A stretch of DNA of 33,041 nucleotides. Origin: Planctomycetota bacterium. Its GTDB lineage: Bacteria > Planctomycetota > Phycisphaerae > Tepidisphaerales > Tepidisphaeraceae. The DNA is taken from the NCBI GenBank assembly GCA_038746835.1, contig JBCDKH010000017.1, positions 1 through 33,041 on the forward strand, read 5' to 3'. Position numbers and translations under genes: made by a program. Below are positions 18,446-25,476 of the stretch, piece by piece. The stretch's first letter is position 1. Every line of letters starts with the position of its first letter. The notes beneath the pieces are model-generated. The model was given only the letters and a program-made list of their open reading frames with translations, did not search any database and was not told the DNA's origin.

Positions 18446-19486
18446 ATGAGCACCTCCCGCGGCGACATGGACCTGGACTACCTCAAACAACTCTCCAACG
18501 CCTTCGGCGTCCCCGGACGCGAAGAACGCATCCGCGACCTCCTCAAGCCCAAGTTCGACGAGGTGTTCGACGACGTCTCCGTCGACACCATGGGCAGCCT
18601 CATCGGTGTCAAGAAGAACGAGGGCAAGCCGCGCGTTCTGCTCTCTTGTCACATTGACGAGATCGGCTTCTACGTCCGCCACATCGACGATCGCGGCTTC
18701 CTCCGCGTCCAGAACGTCGGCGGCTTCGACACGCGCAACCTGCTGGCCCGCCGTGTGACGGTCATGACGCAGTCGGGCGACATGCAGGGCGTCATGAACC
18801 CCGGCGGTCGGCCGATCCACATCGCCAAGGACGAGGACAAGAAGAAAATCCCGGAAATCCAGGAGTTCATCATCGACCTAGGCCTGCCGGGCGAGCAGGT
18901 AAAGGAAAAGGTCCAGATCGGCGACCCCGTCGCCCTCGTCCAGGAAGCGTCGCAAATCGGCGAGACGATCGTCGGCAAGTGCATGGACAACCGCGTGGCC
19001 GCGTGGGTCGTGCTCGAAGCGTTGAAGCGGACGCCAAACCCGAACTACGAGGTCATCCTCGCCGCGACGGTGCAGGAGGAAGTCGGCCTTCGCGGTGCCG
19101 GTCCGGCGGCGTTCGCGACCGAGCCGGACCTTGCGATCGCGCTGGACACGACGCTCTGCGTCGACACGCCCGGCGTGCCGGACGAGGAGCGCGTCACCAA
19201 GCAGGGCGACGGCGTGGCGATCAAGATTCTCGACAGCAGCTCGATCAGCAACCGCGCCTTCGTCGACGAAATGGCCGCCGCTGGGAAGGCCAAGGGCGTC
19301 AAGTTCCAGTTCAGCGTCCTGCCCCGCGGCGGCACCGATGCCGCGGCGATCCAACGGAGCCGGTCTGGCGTGAAGACAATCACGTTGGCAGTCCCGACGC
19401 GGAACATCCACACCGTGACGGAGATGGTTCACCTGGACGATCTCGACAGCGCTGTGAGCCTGATCGCCGCGTGGCTCGCTGCGTGA
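18446..19486 (+). CDS. M42-family metallo-aminopeptidase (glutamyl aminopeptidase/endoglucanase-like)
   Basis: A cytoplasmic two-metal aminopeptidase that trims peptides, usually as a large tetrahedral oligomer. The 346-residue protein shows the metal ligands and catalytic residues in order: SCHIDEIGF (H and D near 69-71), KCMDNRVAAW (D near 180), VQEEVGLRGA (the E-E pair near 212), IALDTT (D near 235) and RNIHTVTEMV (H near 321). The typical PRGGTDAAAIQ block is present. The usual AHMDEIG reads SCHIDEIG here, and the late motif has HT in place of HS. The ATG at 18446 is used; a second ATG eight codons later is possible. It faces tsaD tail to tail across an inverted repeat. Confidence 0.9.
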   Translation: MSTSRGDMDLDYLKQLSNAFGVPGREERIRDLLKPKFDEVFDDVSVDTMGSLIGVKKNEGKPRVLLSCHIDEIGFYVRHIDDRGFLRVQNVGGFDTRNLLARRVTVMTQSGDMQGVMNPGGRPIHIAKDEDKKKIPEIQEFIIDLGLPGEQVKEKVQIGDPVALVQEASQIGETIVGKCMDNRVAAWVVLEALKRTPNPNYEVILAATVQEEVGLRGAGPAAFATEPDLAIALDTTLCVDTPGVPDEERVTKQGDGVAIKILDSSSISNRAFVDEMAAAGKAKGVKFQFSVLPRGGTDAAAIQRSRSGVKTITLAVPTRNIHTVTEMVHLDDLDSAVSLIAAWLAA

Positions 19487-19493
19487 TCGGACG

Positions 19494-19579
19494 GACTGCG
19501 ACCCACAGGGTCACAGCTACCGACTTGCGTTGAAGTCAGCTCGGTGTACTGGGTAGCTGCGACCCTGCGGGTCGCAGTC
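19494..19579. repeat. Inverted repeat between convergent genes, possible bidirectional terminator
   Basis: The 28-nt arms 19494-19521 and 19552-19579 are reverse complements at 26 of 28 positions. The right arm contains a small perfect palindrome, GCGACCC-TGC-GGGTCGC. The element fills the gap between the M42 peptidase stop and the tsaD stop, ending just before the latter. It could fold in transcripts from both sides. No T-run is seen. Confidence 0.65.
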
Positions 19580-19580
19580 G

Positions 19581-20612
19581 TCAGTCGCGGACGGTGGATT
19601 CTGCGAGGAAATCGAGCCCCGCAACGTCGCCCGAAGCGAACTGCCTCGCGCCCAGCCCGGCGATCATCGCGGCGTTGTCGGTGCAGTACGGCCACGCGGG
19701 CACGAACGCGGGCACGTCGAGCTTCTCCTGGACCGCTTGTCGCAAGCCCCGGTTGGCAGAGACGCCGCCGCCGAGGACGACGCTCTTCGCGCCGGTCTGG
19801 TCAACGGCGCGCCGAAGCTTCCTGACGATCGTCTCCACGCACGCCGCCTGGAAGGACGCCGCGGCGTCGGCGACCTGCTGCTGGCTCACGTCTGCCAGAG
19901 TTCGAGCCCGCCCCTTCTCGCCAAAGACCGCATACAGCAGGGCCGTCTTGAGCCCGCTGAAGCTGAAGTCGAGCGATGTCGGGCCCAGCATCGGCCGGGG
20001 AAGGTTCAGCGACGTTCCGTCGCCCGTCTGTGCCAACTTGTCGATGATCGGCCCGCCGGGATAGCCGAGGCCGAGCATCGCCGCGGCCTTGTCGTAGGCC
20101 TCGCCGACGGCGTCATCGATGGTCCTTCCGATCCGCCGGACGTCGAGCCAGTCGACGACGTGGTAGAGCGACGTGTGCCCGCCGCTGACGACGAGCCCGA
20201 CGGCCGGCAGCGGCGGATCGAGCTCGGGCTCGCCATCGGCGAAGATCCGGACGCTGTGCAGGTGGGCCTTGACGTGGTCGACCGCGACGATCGGCCGATC
20301 GAAGACGAGCGACAACGCCTTGGCCGCAGTCGTGCCGATGACGAGGCTGCCGATCAGGCCAGGTCGATGGGCGACGGCGATCGCATCCAGTTGCCCGTCA
20401 TCGACCTGTGCCTCGGCCATCGCCTGTTTCACGACTCCGACGATTGCCTCGACGTGGGCTCGTCCGGCGACCTCCGGCACGACGCCGCCGAAGTGGGCGT
20501 GTTTGGCGACCTGCGATGCGACGACGTTCGACAGGACGTGCCGGCCACGCACGATCGCGGCGGCGGTCTCGTCGCAGGTGCTTTCGATGCCGAGGACCGT
20601 CGGCCCGCTCAC
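19581..20612 (-). CDS. tsaD: tRNA N6-threonylcarbamoyladenosine transferase TsaD
   Basis: Transfers the threonylcarbamoyl group to A37 of ANN-decoding tRNAs, with TsaB and TsaE. The 343-residue protein has the ASKHA opening VLGIESTCDETAAAIV, the NVVASQVAKHAHFGGVVPEV block and EVAGRAHVEAI. The metal-binding histidines are in VDHVKAHLHS, and the ATP-site blocks are VSGGHTSLY, DDAVGEAYDKAAAMLGLGYPGG, SFSGLKTAL and VLGGGVSANRGLRQ. The frame runs upstream to 21041, but only as a shadow of ctpA; the true start is GTG 20612, where MSGPTVLGIEST fits the family. GTG overlaps the ctpA stop as GTGA, so the genes are translationally coupled. Confidence 0.95.
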   Translation of the reverse strand: MSGPTVLGIESTCDETAAAIVRGRHVLSNVVASQVAKHAHFGGVVPEVAGRAHVEAIVGVVKQAMAEAQVDDGQLDAIAVAHRPGLIGSLVIGTTAAKALSLVFDRPIVAVDHVKAHLHSVRIFADGEPELDPPLPAVGLVVSGGHTSLYHVVDWLDVRRIGRTIDDAVGEAYDKAAAMLGLGYPGGPIIDKLAQTGDGTSLNLPRPMLGPTSLDFSFSGLKTALLYAVFGEKGRARTLADVSQQQVADAAASFQAACVETIVRKLRRAVDQTGAKSVVLGGGVSANRGLRQAVQEKLDVPAFVPAWPYCTDNAAMIAGLGARQFASGDVAGLDFLAESTVRD

Positions 20613-22036
20613 AACGTCTCCTGAACGGCCGCCGGCTCGACGACGTCGCCCCGGCCGGTCGGCTGGAGCAAATCGACCAATAGTACCTCGTACGCCCGCC
20701 AGACCTGCCGTGGCCAAATCGGGCCGTCTTGTTCCGGGCGGCTGTCTTCGCCCTCTGCGAGTGGCACGTCGACGTCGACCTCGACGCCGCTGCTCACGCC
20801 GCCCGTGCGATCGACGATTCGGCCGTCGGGCAAGTGGTAATACGCCTCGGTGAGACGCAGAAAGCCAAACCGACCGTCCGGCCCGCCAATCGGTAGCGGG
20901 ATCTGCACGCTGCCCTTGCCGAACGTGTCCTGGCCGACCAGCGTCGCCCGGCCGTGGTGCGACAGGGCACCGGCGACAATTTCGCTCGCGCTCGCCGACG
21001 CACCGTCGACGAGCAACACCAGCGGCACGGTCGTCAGCCAATCTGGTACCTCTTCGGGCCGATCGACGCGGTGAAGGGTTCGCTGGGCATTTCGGCCGTC
21101 TTCGAAGGTGATCAGCTGGCCGTCATCGAGGAACAGGCTCGCGAGTCCGACGGCTTCGGTGAGTTGGCCGCCGGGGTTTTGGCGTAGGTCGAGCACAACG
21201 CCATCCAGCGGTTCCAGAGCCAGGAGGGCGTTGGCGACCTTGGCCGTGCAGTTCGGCGTGAACCGCTCCAGCCGCACATACGCGATGCGCGGGAGCTCAC
21301 CCGACCCGAAAGCCACTTCCGCCGGAACGTCGGCCGCCTCGATGAGGAATCGCGGCGAGCCGTCGTCCTTCCGAGCGATGCCTTCCAGCACCGGCGATTC
21401 GACGCTGGCGCGGGTGATGTCGAAGGTGAGCGTTGTGCCGTCTCGGTCGACACCGATGGTCACGTCGGTGCCGGCCGGGCCCATGATGTAGTCCTGGGCC
21501 TCTCGAACGGTCAGCGGCCGAATGTCGATGCCGTCGGCGGAGACGAGGATGTCGCCCGCCTTCAGGCCGGCGTCGAGCGCGGGGCTCTCGGGCAGGACGC
21601 GTGTGACGCGAATTCCGCCGGACGGCTGAAGCATGGTGAAGGCATCGTCGTCCGCGTTGACGGCCAAGATGTTCACGCCGATGCCGACGTAAACGCCGCC
21701 GAGGGCGTTGTTGAATGATTCCGCCTCGGCCGGCGGGATGTAGCCGGTGTTGTCATCCGTCGTCAGCCGAAGCATTCCTTCAATCGCGGCCTGGCGAAGG
21801 ACGTCGGCCTCGATCTCTCGGACGTAGCCGGTTTCGACGCGGTCCTTCACTTCGAGCAAGGTTTTGACGAAACTCGCCTCATCCGCGTCGACGGCCCCGC
21901 CGCCGAGGCTGGCTCCGCGGAGGACGAGAACCGCCAAAACCAGCGTGACGATGCCCCAGGCGACACGCTGCGGCTCGACCTTGGACAAATGCCCATCGTT
22001 TGCCGCGGCAGCTTGCTCGGTGGTTTGATCAGCCAC
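20609..22036 (-). CDS. ctpA: S41 family C-terminal processing peptidase (CtpA/Prc type) with PDZ domain
   Basis: A periplasmic serine protease that trims or degrades envelope proteins. The 475-residue protein has an N-terminal anchor (VAWGIVTLVLAVLVLRGAS, residues about 24-42), a peptidase lead domain, and a PDZ domain (GVYVGIGVNI to about residue 215) with the typical PALDAGLKAGDILVSADG. The catalytic domain has VVLDLRQNPGGQLTEAVGLA, the serine in DGASASASEIVAGAL near 349 and the lysine in QDTFGKGSVQ near 373. The start is GTG 22036. A tail of about 45 residues with acidic character follows. It is the first gene of a two-gene operon with tsaD. Confidence 0.92.
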   Translation of the reverse strand: MADQTTEQAAAANDGHLSKVEPQRVAWGIVTLVLAVLVLRGASLGGGAVDADEASFVKTLLEVKDRVETGYVREIEADVLRQAAIEGMLRLTTDDNTGYIPPAEAESFNNALGGVYVGIGVNILAVNADDDAFTMLQPSGGIRVTRVLPESPALDAGLKAGDILVSADGIDIRPLTVREAQDYIMGPAGTDVTIGVDRDGTTLTFDITRASVESPVLEGIARKDDGSPRFLIEAADVPAEVAFGSGELPRIAYVRLERFTPNCTAKVANALLALEPLDGVVLDLRQNPGGQLTEAVGLASLFLDDGQLITFEDGRNAQRTLHRVDRPEEVPDWLTTVPLVLLVDGASASASEIVAGALSHHGRATLVGQDTFGKGSVQIPLPIGGPDGRFGFLRLTEAYYHLPDGRIVDRTGGVSSGVEVDVDVPLAEGEDSRPEQDGPIWPRQVWRAYEVLLVDLLQPTGRGDVVEPAAVQETL

Positions 22037-22143
22037 GGAGTAACGCTAGCGGCGCTGTGACTCGGCTTTCTTGAAAAGGCGACGGAAGCGAAACCGGGCA
22101 CCGACTTTGCGAGCAGCAGCGGGACTGGTTCACGCATTTCGCT

Positions 22144-22977
22144 ATGTACAAGCTTTCCGCCAACGGGCACACCATCACCTACCACGACAGTGACCCGTCG
22201 GGCAACGGCTCGAGTGGCAAGCTTCCGACACTGCTGCTCCTTCACGGCTTTCCACTGCACTCGGCCGTCTGGAACGACGTCGCCGAACGCATGACCGGCA
22301 AAGCCCGAGTGATTCGTCCGAACCTGCGCGGCTTCGGCACGTTCACCAACGACGCCGACTTCGGCATGCACGAGCTCGCAGCCGACGTCCGGGCACTCGT
22401 CCTCACGCTCGACCTGCCGCCGCTGATCATCGCCGGGCTGTCGATGGGCGGTTACGTGGCGCTCGACTATGTCCGCAACTGGCAGGAAGGCGTCATCGGC
22501 CTGGGTCTGGTCAACACGCGATCGGGAGCCGACGCCCCCGAAGCCAAACCCGCCCGCGACGAAATGGCCGCCACGGCCAAGCGACGCGGAACGCCGACCG
22601 TCGTCTCGGCCATGCACCCACGCATGCTAGCGCCCGAGGCGTACGAGCAGCGACCGGCCGTCTCCGAGGCTTTGCTGCGAATCATGCTCGACACGCCGGC
22701 CACGACCATCGCAAGGGCGTCTCGCGCGATGCGCGACCGCGACGACTACTCGCAAGACCTCCGATCCTTCGACGGCCCGATCTCGATCGTCGCCGGTGAA
22801 GAGGACCAGATCGTCCCGCTCGCCGAGAGCCGAGCCATGGCGGACGCGGTGTCGTCCGCACGGCTCGACGTCCTGCCGCACTGCGGGCACATGTCACCGG
22901 TCGAGTCCCCGGCCGAAGTCGCGGTGGCCCTGTCGCGTCTCGTCGACGACTCCCAGAAGTCCACGCTGCTCAACTAG
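22144..22977 (+). CDS. Alpha/beta hydrolase
   Basis: A 277-residue single-domain hydrolase. The oxyanion block LLLLHGFPLHSAVWNDVAER, the nucleophile elbow IAGLSMGGYVAL (serine near 103), the acid IVAGEEDQIVP (aspartate near 220) and the histidine in LPHCGHMSPVESP near 250 form the usual triad. A cap with methionine-rich helices lies in between. The sequence resembles small-molecule esterases, lactonases or 3-oxoadipate enol-lactonase-like proteins; the substrate cannot be assigned. The ATG 22144 is 107 nt from the divergent ctpA start. Its last 8 bases overlap the end of the convergent sigma-like gene. Confidence 0.85.
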   Translation: MYKLSANGHTITYHDSDPSGNGSSGKLPTLLLLHGFPLHSAVWNDVAERMTGKARVIRPNLRGFGTFTNDADFGMHELAADVRALVLTLDLPPLIIAGLSMGGYVALDYVRNWQEGVIGLGLVNTRSGADAPEAKPARDEMAATAKRRGTPTVVSAMHPRMLAPEAYEQRPAVSEALLRIMLDTPATTIARASRAMRDRDDYSQDLRSFDGPISIVAGEEDQIVPLAESRAMADAVSSARLDVLPHCGHMSPVESPAEVAVALSRLVDDSQKSTLLN

Positions 22978-24097
22978 TTTCGCGTCGGTCATGAACGAGT
23001 TCGCGTAGAGCTTCGGCGAGGATGTCGCGCATCCGCTTCGCCTGCTGGTGGGCGTTGGCGATCGACACGCCGAGGAGCGACACGATCGAGTCGGTGTCCA
23101 GCGGGCACCACGCAAGCTCGTAGCGGACCGCACTCTGTCGATCGCTGACGTAGCGGAGCCGCTGCGCCGCACTGGTGCCGAAGCGGGCGTCGCGTTCGTC
23201 GGCGAGTTCGTTGAGCGCCAGCTCCAGCTTGTCACGACAGTTTCCGTGGGCCGACTCGATCAGCTCGACGGCGCGTGGTCGATCGACGTTGTTGGCCGAG
23301 GCCACGCGTGAGACTGCGGCATCGAGCAGCCGGGCCACGGAGGTGTCGTGACGATCCAGCGTCTGCCAGAGCTGCAGGCCGAGCAGAACCCATGCGGCCG
23401 ACGGCCCATGTGCGCACGGCTCGCTCTTGATTGCCGCCTCGATCGTGGACATCACTGTCTCGGCATCCGGCGGCGTCGGGGCCTCGTCCTCTTCGGCGAC
23501 CAGGCGGTTGAAGGTCGTCGCCGTCAACGAAACCTCCCGGCCGCCGGCACGCCGTGCTTTGGCGTAGTCGAGTGCTCGCAGCCGAACGATGCGTCGCGGG
23601 GCGAGCCAAACCTCGATCGGCAGCCGGCCGACCTCGTAGTCGCCCAGCCGATCCTCGGCCGGGTCTTCGAGCCGCTCCATCTCGTGGACGACGAAGTCGC
23701 TCGCGAAGTCGTGTCGCTCGTCCGGGCTCAGGAGCGTTGCAACGCCTTGCCGGTCGCCGAGCGTCGTACGGACCCGCTGGTCCAGGCGCACCCAGAGCCA
23801 CGCCCGATCCGACGGCTGTGCCGATCCGGTCGCAATGGCGGCGGTCCGAACGACCTCGTCCACCAGACGCGTCACGACCGATTGATCGCTGATCGCCTCC
23901 GGCCGAATGACGGCCTCGCGCTCCAGGCGACGAGCAACGACTCCTGCGAGCCGGATGTCGCCGCGTGGATGATCGGCGAGGGCTTGCTCGACTTGAGCGT
24001 CGAGAACGTGCTCGTCTGCGACGCAAGCTGGAAGACGATCGGCAGGCAGCTCGGCATGCCAAGGGGTCAACTTCGACAGGTGGCCGTAGGGATTCAT
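22970..24097 (-). CDS. Divergent RNA polymerase sigma-factor-like protein
   Basis: A 375-residue protein with two stretches that read like ECF sigma parts. Residues about 163-192 contain WLAPRRIVRLRALDYAKARR followed by GREVSL, like region 2.4 and its linker. Residues about 335-365 contain TDSIVSLLGVSIANAHQQAK with RMRDILAEAL, like the region 4 helix-turn-helix. Between them lie some 130 unassigned residues, far longer than in ordinary ECF factors. The N-terminal 150 residues are helical and not recognised. It may be an atypical sigma factor or another HTH regulator; this is a moderate inference. ATG 24097 is preferred to the frame's earlier start at 24133 because MNPYGHLSKLTPWHAELPAD begins the more protein-like part. 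It lies 98 nt after pabB on the same strand. Confidence 0.5.
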   Translation of the reverse strand: MNPYGHLSKLTPWHAELPADRLPACVADEHVLDAQVEQALADHPRGDIRLAGVVARRLEREAVIRPEAISDQSVVTRLVDEVVRTAAIATGSAQPSDRAWLWVRLDQRVRTTLGDRQGVATLLSPDERHDFASDFVVHEMERLEDPAEDRLGDYEVGRLPIEVWLAPRRIVRLRALDYAKARRAGGREVSLTATTFNRLVAEEDEAPTPPDAETVMSTIEAAIKSEPCAHGPSAAWVLLGLQLWQTLDRHDTSVARLLDAAVSRVASANNVDRPRAVELIESAHGNCRDKLELALNELADERDARFGTSAAQRLRYVSDRQSAVRYELAWCPLDTDSIVSLLGVSIANAHQQAKRMRDILAEALRELVHDRRETS

Positions 24098-24195
24098 GGC
24101 GTCACTCCGGATAAGGCGATTGCGGGCGTTCATTGCCCGACGCCACGGAGGACGACGTCTGTCTCGCGTTCATGCGCGCGACTCGAGGTTTTTCT

Positions 24196-25359
24196 TCAGC
24201 CCGCCGCGGCGAGAAACGCGCGAGCCTTCACGAGCGTCTCCTCGTACTCGGCTGCGGGCTCGCTGTCGGCCACGATGCCGCCGCCAACGGGGATGTGCAG
24301 CCGGCCATCGACGTGCGTCGCGGTGCGGATCGCGACGTTGAACGTGGCCGAGCCGTCGGCGTCGAGTCGGCCGATCGCCCCGCAATACGGCCCGCGCGGC
24401 GTCGGCTCGAGCTCGTCGATGATTTGCATTGCACGGATCTTCGGAGCTCCGGTGATGCTGCCGCTCGGAAACGTCGCCGCCAGCACGTCCGCAAGGCCGA
24501 TGTTCTGGCGAAGCTGACCTTCGATCGTCGCAACGCCGTGGTGGACCGTCGGGTGCGTTTCGACCGACCGCGGCGACGTGACGATGACGCTGCTCGTCTC
24601 GCAGACCCGGCCCAGGTCGTTGCGTTCGAGGTCGACGATCATGTTCAGTTCGGCCGCGTCCTTGGTGCTGTCAAGCAGGCTGGCCGCAGTGTCCCCGGCG
24701 GGTCGCGTGCCCTTGATCGGCCGGGTCTGGATGCGGCCGTCCGGCTCGATTCGCAGGAAGAGCTCGGGCGAGTTGCAGACGATTGCCGCATCGCCGATCT
24801 GCAGCACGCCGCCGAAGCGCGCCGGTGTCGCCGTGAGAAGTCGCTCGTACAGCAGCTCCGCGGGCGGTGGGCGGTCGACGATCAGGGTTTGGGCAAGGTT
24901 GATCTGGAAGACGTCGCCCGCCTCGATGTAGTCGATGCAGCGGCGAACGGCGGCCAGGTAGTCGTCGCGCTCGAACGTGCTCGTCCAATCTTCGGATGAC
25001 GTCGACGGGCGGGCCTGCGGTCTCGATGGTTCGTCATCACGAACCGGCACCCGACCAAAGGCGAAACGCGGCGTCGCCGTCGGCCGCGTCGGCCGGACGC
25101 AGGCTTTGGGTTCGAACGTCTGACCGAGCTCGTACCCGAGGTAGCCGACCCACGCGTGGCCGTCGTCGCCGCGGCGTTCGCTGTCGAGCCATCGCAGGGC
25201 ATCGACGTCGCTGTCGAAGGTTTTGACAGCCTCGCCGCGACGGATGAGCCTGCGTTCGACAAGCACCACGTCCGCCGTCGCCTGCGACAGCTGCCACGGC
25301 AGGTCGTCGTAGCTGGAATCGAGTCGGACGCGGAACAAGACACCGTTTATACGAATCAC
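24196..25359 (-). CDS. pabB: Aminodeoxychorismate synthase component I (PabB)
   Basis: Makes 4-amino-4-deoxychorismate from chorismate for folate synthesis, with a PabA amidotransferase not seen here. Chorismate-binding blocks are present: GDVFQINLAQTLIVDRP, the ETRPIKGTRPAG-like site (PIKGT with the lysine typical of PabB, against PIAGT in TrpE), ELNMIVDLERNDLGRVCE, FPSGSITGAPKIRAMQIIDE, RGPYCGAIGR and VGGGIVADSEPAAEYEET. The length is 387 residues from GTG 25359. A TTG at 25470 would add 37 residues, but these are encoded by a long palindrome (25392-25451) and have no family character, so GTG is preferred. It lies downstream of priA with a 117-nt gap. Confidence 0.88.
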   Translation of the reverse strand: MIRINGVLFRVRLDSSYDDLPWQLSQATADVVLVERRLIRRGEAVKTFDSDVDALRWLDSERRGDDGHAWVGYLGYELGQTFEPKACVRPTRPTATPRFAFGRVPVRDDEPSRPQARPSTSSEDWTSTFERDDYLAAVRRCIDYIEAGDVFQINLAQTLIVDRPPPAELLYERLLTATPARFGGVLQIGDAAIVCNSPELFLRIEPDGRIQTRPIKGTRPAGDTAASLLDSTKDAAELNMIVDLERNDLGRVCETSSVIVTSPRSVETHPTVHHGVATIEGQLRQNIGLADVLAATFPSGSITGAPKIRAMQIIDELEPTPRGPYCGAIGRLDADGSATFNVAIRTATHVDGRLHIPVGGGIVADSEPAAEYEETLVKARAFLAAAG

Positions 25360-25391
25360 GACATCACGACGCTTGCGTTCTTTTGTCTTGT

Positions 25392-25451
25392 CGAGCCGAG
25401 CGTGAGCGAGCGGGTCTGTGACCGGACCCACTTGCTCACGCTCGGGGCTCG
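25392..25451. repeat. Palindrome between priA and pabB
   Basis: The left arm 25392-25416 (CGAGCCGAGCGTGAGCGAGC then GGGTC) and the right arm 25425-25451 are reverse complements except for a 2-nt indel and two mismatches. The 8-nt loop makes it a compact hairpin. It either separates the two genes or, if pabB starts at TTG 25470, encodes part of its N-terminus. Confidence 0.65.
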
Positions 25452-25476
25452 CTGCACCGGACGGTCGCAAGCCACA

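Noticed and set aside
20613-21041. N-terminal extension of tsaD
   Set aside because: It is arginine-rich shadow sequence within ctpA; the TsaD fold begins at GTG 20612.
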